Of a stretch of DNA of 64,000 nucleotides, positions 18,318-25,900 are shown one piece after another (within the stretch, counting starts at the first letter, position 1; every line of letters begins with the position of its first letter). Below the pieces are notes generated by a model, which had not been told where the DNA came from, did no database searches, and was given only the letters and a program-made list of their open reading frames with translations. The stretch lies in NCBI RefSeq assembly GCF_030704685.1, contig NZ_JAUZDX010000003.1:124001-188000 (forward strand), written 5' to 3'. The translations under genes were made by a program, and so were the position numbers. The DNA comes from Acidovorax sp. A1169. Lineage in GTDB: Bacteria > Pseudomonadota > Gammaproteobacteria > Burkholderiales > Burkholderiaceae_C.

Positions 18318-18341
18318 AATGGGCCGCAGCAGCGGCCCATT
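18318..18341. terminator. Hairpin between convergent genes (DUF4124/glutaredoxin and rpiA)
   Basis: A perfect 10-bp stem AATGGGCCGC (18318-18327) / GCGGCCCATT (18332-18341) with a 4-nt loop lies between the stop codons of two convergent genes. There is no long T-run on either strand, so termination may be only partial or Rho-assisted. Confidence 0.6.
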
Positions 18342-18390
18342 GGCTTTGCAGTCAGCCCCCGAAGCGGAGCAGAGCCAGCTGAAACGGGCG

Positions 18391-19080
18391 TCAGTAGCTC
18401 AGCGTCTTCACGCCTTGCGCCGTGCCCAGCAGGCAGACCGAGGCCTTCTGATGGGCGAATACCCCCACCGTAACCACGCCGGGCCACTGGTTGACGTTGG
18501 ATTCAAAGGCCAGCGGGTCGGTGATGGACAGGCCCGTGACGTCAAGGATGTGCTGCCCGTTGTCGGTCACCAGGGGCTGGCCGTCCTTCTGGCGGATGGA
18601 GGCCTTGCCGCCCAGGGCCGCGAAACGGCGCGCAATGTTCTGGGCCGCCATCGGAATCACCTCCACCGGCAGGGGGAATTTGCCCAGTGCAGGCACCAGC
18701 TTGGACTCGTCGGCGATACAGACGAAGCGGCCAGCCAGCGCCGCCACGATCTTCTCGCGCGTGAGTGCGGCGCCGCCGCCCTTGACCATGTGGCCCTGGC
18801 CGTCGATCTCGTCGGCGCCGTCGATGTAGACCGACAGGGCCTCGACCTCGTTGGCGTCGAACACGGGAATGCCCAGGGCCTTGAGGCGCTCGGTGCTGGC
18901 CACCGAGCTCGACACGGCGCCCTTGATCTCGCCCTTCATGCTGGCCAGCGCGTCGATGAACTTGTTGACGGTGGAGCCCGTGCCCACCCCCACTATCTCG
19001 CCAGGCACCACATATTGCAGGGCTGCCTGGCCTACGAGGGCCTTGAGTTCGTCTTGGGTCAGGGGAGTGGAGGTCGTCAT
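18391..19080 (-). CDS. rpiA: Ribose-5-phosphate isomerase A
   Basis: 229 residues from the ATG complementary to 19078-19080; a longer in-frame start at 19107 adds nine residues and is less likely. Interconverts ribose 5-phosphate and ribulose 5-phosphate in the pentose-phosphate pathway. Seen: the phosphate-binding [19 protein letters not shown], the catalytic acidic segment DGADEID, and the lysine-bearing [11 protein letters not shown]. All are diagnostic of RpiA. Divergent from pyrD, with only 47 bp between the two starts, so the promoters must overlap. Confidence 0.96.
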   Translation of the reverse strand: MTTSTPLTQDELKALVGQAALQYVVPGEIVGVGTGSTVNKFIDALASMKGEIKGAVSSSVASTERLKALGIPVFDANEVEALSVYIDGADEIDGQGHMVKGGGAALTREKIVAALAGRFVCIADESKLVPALGKFPLPVEVIPMAAQNIARRFAALGGKASIRQKDGQPLVTDNGQHILDVTGLSITDPLAFESNVNQWPGVVTVGVFAHQKASVCLLGTAQGVKTLSY

Positions 19081-19127
19081 GGGGGAAAATCGAAGGTTGT
19101 TGCGCAATTATCCCCTGTGATCCACCC

Positions 19128-20183
19128 ATGTCCCTGATCCCCTACGCCCTCGCCCGCCCTTTCCTCTTCGGCCTGGATGCCGAAGCCGCGCATGAACTCA
19201 CCATGGAAATGCTGGCCCGCGGGCAGCGCACGCCGCTGCAGTGGGCCTGGTGCAACACGCGGGTGGACGACCCGGTGGAGCTGGCCGGCCTCGCCTTTCC
19301 CAACCGCGTGGGCATGGCCGCCGGCCTGGACAAGAACGCCCGCGTGATCGACGCCCTGGGTGCCATGGGCTTCGGTTTTGTGGAGGTGGGCACCGTGACG
19401 CCCAAGGCCCAGCCCGGCAACCCCAAGCCGCGCATGTTCCGCCTGCCCGAAAAGCGTGCCCTCATCAACCGCCTGGGCTTCAACAACGAAGGCCTCGACG
19501 CCTTTTTGCGCAACGTGCAGCAATCGCGCTTTCGCGACCAGCAAAGCAGCGGCCCGCGCATGCTCCTGGGGCTGAACATCGGCAAGAACGCAACCACCCC
19601 GATCGAGAACGCCACCAGTGACTACCTCACCTGCCTGGACGGTGTTTACCCCCATGCCGACTACGTGACGGTGAACATCAGCTCACCCAACACCCAGAAC
19701 CTGCGCGCGCTGCAGAGCGACGAGGCGCTGGACGGCCTGCTGGGCGCCATTGCCGAGCGCCGCGAGGTGCTGGCCAGGCAGACCGGCAAGCGCACCCCCA
19801 TCTTCGTGAAGATTGCCCCTGACCTGACCGAGGAGCAGGTGTCGGTCATCGCCGCCACACTGCAGCGCCACGGCATGGACGGCGTGATCGCCACCAACAC
19901 CACCATTGCCCGCGACGCAGTCAAGGGCCTGCACCATGCCGAGGAAACAGGTGGCCTGAGCGGCGCACCGGTGCTCGAAGCCAGCAACCAGGTGATACGC
20001 CAGCTGCGTGCCGCACTGGGCAGCCGCTTCCCCATCATCGGCGTGGGCGGCGTGATGAGCGCCGACGACGCGGTGAGCAAGGTGCGCGCAGGCGCGGACG
20101 TGGTGCAGATCTACACCGGGCTGATCTACGAAGGCCCGGCGCTCGTGACACGGGCGGCGCAAGCCATCAAGGCCATGCGCTAA
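19128..20183 (+). CDS. pyrD: Dihydroorotate dehydrogenase (quinone), class 2
   Basis: 351 residues. Membrane-associated FMN enzyme that oxidises dihydroorotate to orotate with ubiquinone in pyrimidine synthesis. The N-terminal helix pair typical of class 2 (AHELTMEML) is present. The core shows [10 protein letters not shown], the [19 protein letters not shown] segment, the catalytic Ser loop [19 protein letters not shown], and the FMN-phosphate loop GVGGV. Divergent from rpiA. Followed by 183 bp of non-coding sequence with two inverted repeats before a response regulator. Confidence 0.96.
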   Translation: MSLIPYALARPFLFGLDAEAAHELTMEMLARGQRTPLQWAWCNTRVDDPVELAGLAFPNRVGMAAGLDKNARVIDALGAMGFGFVEVGTVTPKAQPGNPKPRMFRLPEKRALINRLGFNNEGLDAFLRNVQQSRFRDQQSSGPRMLLGLNIGKNATTPIENATSDYLTCLDGVYPHADYVTVNISSPNTQNLRALQSDEALDGLLGAIAERREVLARQTGKRTPIFVKIAPDLTEEQVSVIAATLQRHGMDGVIATNTTIARDAVKGLHHAEETGGLSGAPVLEASNQVIRQLRAALGSRFPIIGVGGVMSADDAVSKVRAGADVVQIYTGLIYEGPALVTRAAQAIKAMR

Positions 20184-20212
20184 AAGCAGCGTTGCTGCCG
20201 GTTAACGTTCCA

Positions 20213-20338
20213 CCAAGTGGTAAAACTTGGGATGTCGCGATGCATGGATACCAAGACCATGGCATAGTCGGTGTGATACCAGATGTGTCAGCCGATGGCA
20301 ATCCAATCCATTTTGACTGTGCATGCCACCTTGGTGGC
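20213..20338. promoter_or_regulatory. Two operator-like inverted repeats upstream of the LuxR-type regulator
   Basis: CCAAGT (20213-20218) / ACTTGG (20225-20230) is a perfect 6-bp repeat with a 6-bp spacer. GCCACC-TT-GGTGGC (20325-20338) is another, 28 bp before the ATG of the response regulator gene. The first begins 30 bp after pyrD. Either could be a binding site for the regulator itself; no consensus identifies them. A TTGACT lies at 20314-20319 without a clear -10 partner. Confidence 0.3.
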
Positions 20339-20366
20339 GTCACGGCGATGCCCGTATTCCCATCCC

Positions 20367-21017
20367 ATGAATGTTCTTGTCATTGACGATCACTCCCTGT
20401 TTCGAGAGGGGCTTCGCCTGCTGCTCGCTGAACTCGGCTTCGGCATCAACACGCAGATCGCCGGCAGCTGCGAAGAAGGCCTCAAAAAATTGCGCCAGCA
20501 GCCTGCCGACATCGTGCTGCTGGACTGGCACATGGAAGGCCTTTCGGGCGCCGAGGCCATGGTGGCCATCCGTGAACTGGTGCCCCAGGCACGCCAGATC
20601 GTGCTGTCGGGCGAGAAGAGCGCCGCGCTGGTCCGCACAGCCATCGACAACGGCGCAGTCGGCTTCATCGCCAAGGACTCCGAGCCCGAAACCCTGCTGC
20701 TGGCCCTGAACACCATCGCCTCGGGTGGCATCTACTTGCCTGCCACCCTGCTCTCAGGGCCTGGCAGGACGGCCGCGCCCTCGGACAGCAACCTGCCCAG
20801 CGATCTCACCCAGGCATTCCCCGAGCTGACCCAGCGCCAGGGGGATGTGCTGGCCGCCATCCTGCGCGGCCTGCCCAACAAGGTGATTGCGCGCGAACTC
20901 AATATCAGCGACCAGACCGTAAAGTCACACCTGAGCGTCATATTCCGCCAATTGAACGTCCAAAGCCGCACCGAGGCCGTCTACGTCTGCGCACGACAAG
21001 GCGTGCGCATCGCCTGA
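20367..21017 (+). CDS. LuxR/NarL-type two-component response regulator
   Basis: 216 residues from the ATG at 20367 (MNVLVIDDHS), which starts the receiver domain; the frame is open for 28 residues upstream but these have no place in the fold. Receiver at residues 1-120 with the acidic pair IDDH, phospho-acceptor D53 (LLDWHMEG), S in VLSGEKS and K in FIAKDSE. The NarL/LuxR helix-turn-helix lies at about 150-210 (LTQRQGDVLAAILRG, DQTVKSHLSVIFRQL). The hybrid kinase gene 21144-22940 faces it and is its likely partner. The stop codon is immediately followed by copy 2 of the hairpin repeat. Confidence 0.88.
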   Translation: MNVLVIDDHSLFREGLRLLLAELGFGINTQIAGSCEEGLKKLRQQPADIVLLDWHMEGLSGAEAMVAIRELVPQARQIVLSGEKSAALVRTAIDNGAVGFIAKDSEPETLLLALNTIASGGIYLPATLLSGPGRTAAPSDSNLPSDLTQAFPELTQRQGDVLAAILRGLPNKVIARELNISDQTVKSHLSVIFRQLNVQSRTEAVYVCARQGVRIA

Positions 21018-21119
21018 TACGGATTTGCCTTCAACCGTCTAACTTCGTTGGTCCGCCTTGCCGTGCTACAGCACTGTCTGCGGCTCCCGCCTAGTTTTAC
21101 GATCGAATGCAAATCCGTA
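21018..21119. repeat. Copy 2 of the ~102-nt hairpin repeat, between convergent regulator and kinase
   Basis: The outer arms TACGGATTTGC (21018-21028) and GCAAATCCGTA (21109-21119) are perfectly complementary. The inner arm TTCAACCGT pairs with ACGATCGAA with two mismatches. It shares the loop segments CGTTGGT, GCCTTGCCGTGC and GCACTGTCTGCGGCTC with copy 1. It sits right after the stop of the response regulator and 24 bp from the end of the convergent kinase gene, so a bidirectional terminator role is possible. Confidence 0.8.
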
Positions 21120-21143
21120 TGAGTCCGCCCTGCAGCAGCTGCC

Positions 21144-22940
21144 TCAGTCGACCTGGACCGGAGCCGGAACCACTGCCTGTTCACTGAGTTCGGCCAGCCA
21201 GTCGATGAGCAGTGAGGGCAGAACCGGTTTTTGCCACATCGCAATGTTGCCCAGTCGCTCGACCTCGTGGAGGTTGATGCCGGGGTCCCCGGTGATGATT
21301 GCCACCGGCAGCCCGGGCCAGCGCGAGCGCAGCCGCTGCGCCACGTCCAGGCCGGTGGCATCGCCCGCGAGCCGGTAGTCCGCGATCAGCGCATGCGGGG
21401 GCGTGGTGATCGCATTCATCGCGGCATCCGGGGGCATGCCCTCCCATTGCGTGACCTTGCAGCCCCACGACTCCAGTGCCTGCGTGGTAGCCATCCGCAC
21501 CAGGGCATGGTCCTCGACGAGCCAGACTTCCACGGCTGTGGTCAACGCGGGCTGGGCGGGTGCGGAGACGGCACCCATGCCCATGTTTTCAAAAATCGGC
21601 GCCTGGGGCAAGACGAGGGTAAACGTGGTTCCCTGGCCTGCATCGGACCGCATGCCCATTTCAAGCCCGAGCAGGTTGGCAAGGCGGCGCACGATGGCCA
21701 GGCCCAGGCCGCTGCCCTGCCCCGGGTCGCGCGACGGATTGCCGACCTGGAAATACTCCTCGAAAACGCGGGCCTGCGATTCGCGGGCGATGCCGATGCC
21801 GGTATCGCGCACCTGCAGCTGCACCACGCTCTCCTGCGCCAGCACCGAGACCACCACGCCACCTTCGTTGGTGTACTTCACCGCGTTGTCCACCAGGTTG
21901 CGCAGGATGCGCTCCAGCAGAAATGCGTCACTCAGCACCCACGCCTCATCGGCCCCCTCGGCCTCCATGGAAACCCCTTTGGCAGCACATCTCGGCTGGA
22001 ACTCCTTGACCAGGTCCCGTACCATGGCGGCAATGTTCAGGGCCTGCATTTGCGGCACGATGGAGCCGGTCTCCAGCTTGGAGAGGTCGAGCAGGCCCGA
22101 GAAGAGCTTGTCCAGCGATCCCGCTGCGTCACGGATGTGGGCGATCAGCTGCGAGGTCTGCGGCGTCTCATGGCGGTGCAACAGGGACGAGAAGACCAAC
22201 AAGGCATGCAGGGGCTGGCGCAGGTCATGGCTTGCCGCAGCCAGAAACCGCGACTTGGCGGCATTGGCTTCTTCGGCCACCTGCTTCTCTTCTCCCAACT
22301 GGCGCAGCAGATCCGCATTTTCGAAGCGGATCTGCAGCGAATCGCGAAAGGCCTGCGCCGTCTGCCGCGAAGAGGCCGCGATCACCAGGCCCACACCGAA
22401 CAGTGCCAGCGCCAACGGCAGGCCATTGGTGCCGCCCTGGGTAAGCCAGAAGAGCGCCGCAAAAGCGAGGTTGATCCACGCACCCGCAATGAAGGTCGGC
22501 GGATGCGTCGAAGCATTCACCAGCGCCCCCCCCAGGTAGATGAGCTGCAGCGCGGTGGCAAACGTGGCCGAACCTCCGGCGCTGCCATACCCGATCCACC
22601 AGACAGTCACCCCCATCAAGGCCTGGTTGGCCACGGTGATCCACCAGTGGTGGGTTTGTTGTTCGGTCAGCGCCTGGGCGTCGGCAGTATCGAGCGCTGC
22701 CAGGGCGCGCGCGCTGAGCACCGCATTGATCTGGGCCATGAGCAGCACCGGAAACATCCACGCCAGCACGCGCCAGACCGGGGTGGTGAAGCCGAAACAG
22801 ATGGCCGCAACGACAGCCGCCACGACCACCATGCTGCGCGCTTTGACGGACTGCAGTGCGCGCAGCCGCAGCGACTCGCGCGCCATGGCTACATCCAATG
22901 GGTGATTGGCATCAACGGGAAACGGCGGTAAAAGACGCAT
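21144..22940 (-). CDS. Hybrid sensor histidine kinase with C-terminal receiver
   Basis: 598 residues from the ATG complementary to 22938-22940 (MRLLPPFP); an 11-residue longer start is open. Four to six membrane helices occupy residues 45-200, with little periplasmic loop. A short coiled coil (EEKQVAEEANAAKSR) leads to HisKA with H238 (ASHDLRQPLH) and a HATPase domain with NLVDNAVKYT, DTGIGI and GSGLGLAI. A receiver follows from about residue 470, with D521 (IADYRLAG). The family includes RpfC-like and other hybrid kinases; the input is unknown and probably membrane-borne. Convergent with a LuxR-type regulator and divergent (44 bp) from the large GMC fusion gene, which is a plausible target of the pair. 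Confidence 0.88.
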   Translation of the reverse strand: MRLLPPFPVDANHPLDVAMARESLRLRALQSVKARSMVVVAAVVAAICFGFTTPVWRVLAWMFPVLLMAQINAVLSARALAALDTADAQALTEQQTHHWWITVANQALMGVTVWWIGYGSAGGSATFATALQLIYLGGALVNASTHPPTFIAGAWINLAFAALFWLTQGGTNGLPLALALFGVGLVIAASSRQTAQAFRDSLQIRFENADLLRQLGEEKQVAEEANAAKSRFLAAASHDLRQPLHALLVFSSLLHRHETPQTSQLIAHIRDAAGSLDKLFSGLLDLSKLETGSIVPQMQALNIAAMVRDLVKEFQPRCAAKGVSMEAEGADEAWVLSDAFLLERILRNLVDNAVKYTNEGGVVVSVLAQESVVQLQVRDTGIGIARESQARVFEEYFQVGNPSRDPGQGSGLGLAIVRRLANLLGLEMGMRSDAGQGTTFTLVLPQAPIFENMGMGAVSAPAQPALTTAVEVWLVEDHALVRMATTQALESWGCKVTQWEGMPPDAAMNAITTPPHALIADYRLAGDATGLDVAQRLRSRWPGLPVAIITGDPGINLHEVERLGNIAMWQKPVLPSLLIDWLAELSEQAVVPAPVQVD

Positions 22941-22984
22941 GTAAGTAATTGTTACCCAATAACGGATATCCACGGAAAGGCACC

Positions 22985-25900
22985 ATGGCGACCCATTCTC
23001 GCTGGTCAGAGTCCATCGAAACGATGTTGCAGGCCCACCCTGCGCCCCAATGCGACGTGCTCATTGTCGGTTCTGGCTACGGGGGCAGTTTCGCGGCACG
23101 TGAACTGGCCGGGCCCGGCGTGGAAACCTGGGTCGTCGAGCGGGGCAAGGAATACGCCCTCGGTGAGTTCCCCGAGGATATCGGCCACCTGCCCGGCCAC
23201 CTGCGGATACAGCGCGGCGCCAGCGGCAAGGCCCTAGGCAACGCGCAGGCACTTCTCAACGTCCGCAATTTCGACGAGGTGGCGGTGCTGACCGGCAGCG
23301 GCCTGGGCGGCGGCTCCCTGGTCAATGCTGGCGTGGCCTTCAAGCCTTCAGCGAACACCTTTGACCATGGGCGCTGGCCCAGCGTGTACCGACACGGCGG
23401 CGCACGGAGGGAGGCCCTGATGGAGGCCCTGGACGAGGTCATTTCGGCGCTGGAGGCGGCGCCCCTGGAGCGCGCGGCAGACCTCTCCAAATTCCAGGCG
23501 CTGTCGCGCCTGGGAGGTGCGCTGCAGGCAGGCGGCGCGCAGCCGGTCGACCTCACCATCTCGAACACGCAGCACACCAACGCGCACGGGGTGGAGATGC
23601 AGGCCTGCGTGCGCTGCGGCAACTGCTTCACCGGCTGCAACATCGGCGCCAAGGGCACGCTGGCCACCAACCTCATCCCGGCGGCGCACGGCCGTGGCGC
23701 ACGCTTTTTCGTCGGCGGCAACGCCTTGCGGGTGGAGCCCCTGGAGACCCCCGCGCGCAGTGCGAACGGGCGCAGCCTGCGTTGGCGTGTGCACTTCCAG
23801 TGTTCAACGGGCAGCCGCAACACAGCGCCCGTGGAGTTCACCATCGACGCGCACACCGTCATCGTCAGCGCGGGTAGCCTGGGAAGCACGGAGCTGCTGC
23901 TGCGGTCCTTCCATGTGCCGCACTCCGAGGCGCTGGGCTCGGCCTTTTCCACCAATGGCGATGTGCTTGCCATGGGCTGGCGCCAGCACCAGGCCGTCAA
24001 TGCCGTCTCGGCCCCCGAAGCGGGCAGCACGGCGCCCAGCCGCGACGTCGGACCGACGATCTGTGGAACGCTGCGCGTGCCGCTGGATGTGGAGGGCGTA
24101 AGGCAGGAAATCCTGGTGCAGGACGGTGCCATCCCTTCCGCGCTCGCCCAGGCCACGGGCACGCTGGGCCACGCACTGTCGACACTGCACCGCTACGTGC
24201 GTGATGTGGACGCGCGATTTCCCGGCACCGACGACCCGCTGGCCCTTCCACGTGGGGCGGCGCGGCACGCGCAACTACTGCTGGCCATGGGCCATGACGC
24301 ATCGAATGGAACCATCTCCTTGCGCCCTCCCTCAGGCACCAGCCCGGTGGATGCGGACACCCTGGAGCTGGACGTCCACTGGCCCCCCGACAGTTCCACG
24401 GCCACAGCAGGGCATGCCGACTACTACCAGGCCGTGCACCGCGCGTTCACGCAGGCGCATGCGGCCGGTGGCTTCGATGGGGGCGACTACCTGCCCAACC
24501 CCCTGTGGCACCCGGCGCCCGACGGCTTTTCCGACATCATCGCGGGCGCCCAATCGGAAAAATCGATCACGGTCCACCCGCTTGGCGGCTGCCCCATGGG
24601 CGACGATGGCACGCAAGGGGCCGTCGACTGGCGCGGTGCGGTGTTCAAGGGCCGGGGGAATGAAGTCCACGCGGGCCTGCATGTGCTGGACGGAGCCATC
24701 GTTCCGCGCGCCCTGGGCGTCAACCCGTTCGTCACGATCTCCGCCCTGTCCATGCTCGCGGCCCGGGACATCGCCAGCGCGCTGGCGCAACCGAACGCGG
24801 ACAGCGCAGCGCCTGTTGCTGCGGCACAGGGCTCCAGGTCGCAGCCCCGTGTGGCAGATGCGGGACAGACCGCATCCGACACAGGGGTGGTGCTTTTTCG
24901 CATCCACGAGCACCTGCTGGGCAGCACCGACAAAGCCCACCTGCCCGACTGGGCCCAGCGGCTCCTGTCCCGGCACGACACACCGCTGCTCCCTGGGGCG
25001 GCCACGCAGCCGCGCGCATTCATCGCTGCCGTCGAGGTCACAGTCGACCTGCACCAATGGCTGGCCAACCCCTCGACCCCATGGGATGCCTCGTTGGCGA
25101 TCTATGCCAACCCCATCCCCGGCTGGCCGGCAATCCACGCCGACGCCTTGAAGGGCGAACCCCTGCTGCGCGGCACGGGGCAGGTGTCGCTGCTCGCGCT
25201 CGAGCGTGCTGGCTTCCTGCGCCGGGCCTGGCGCGGCGTGCTCGCATTCAGCGCCTATCTGAAACGCCGGCCCGGCGGCATTTCCCAGCATGTGGGCCCC
25301 GGCTGGCGCAAAAAACTGCTCGGCTTGGCCCGTGCGGGCTGGCTGCATACCCAATACCGCACGCTCGACTACCACTTCACGCTGGTACCCCAAGGCGGTG
25401 CCGCAGGCCAGGCCATGGCGGTCGTCGCCCAGGGCCGCAAACTGTTGGCCTACCGGAATGGCGCGCGCACGCTGTGGGACGCCCTCACGATGCTGGACCT
25501 GGACCTGAGGTGGCAGGACAAGGCGCCCTGGAAGATGGCGCTGCGCGTCGATCTGGCAGACCTCGTGAGCCGGCTGCGGCTGCAGGTCCGTGAAGCATCG
25601 AGCACGCCAGCCACCATCGTCGCGCTGGTGTCGTTCGCCTCCCTGTGGCTGCGCGCCGTGATGCAGACGCACTTCTGGTCGCTGCGCGGCCTGGACTACG
25701 CAAAATACACGCGCCCCGCGCTGCCGCCGCATCCCTCCCTGAAAACCGCTGGGGGCGTCGATGTCCGGCCGCAGGCCGAGGTGCTGAAGGTGGCGCGCCG
25801 CAGTGGAGAAGCGGATCAGATCGACCTGCAGCTGACGGTCTACCGCCACCCTCAGGGCGCGCGGCATGTCCTCTTCATCCACGGGCTCGCCCACGGCAGC

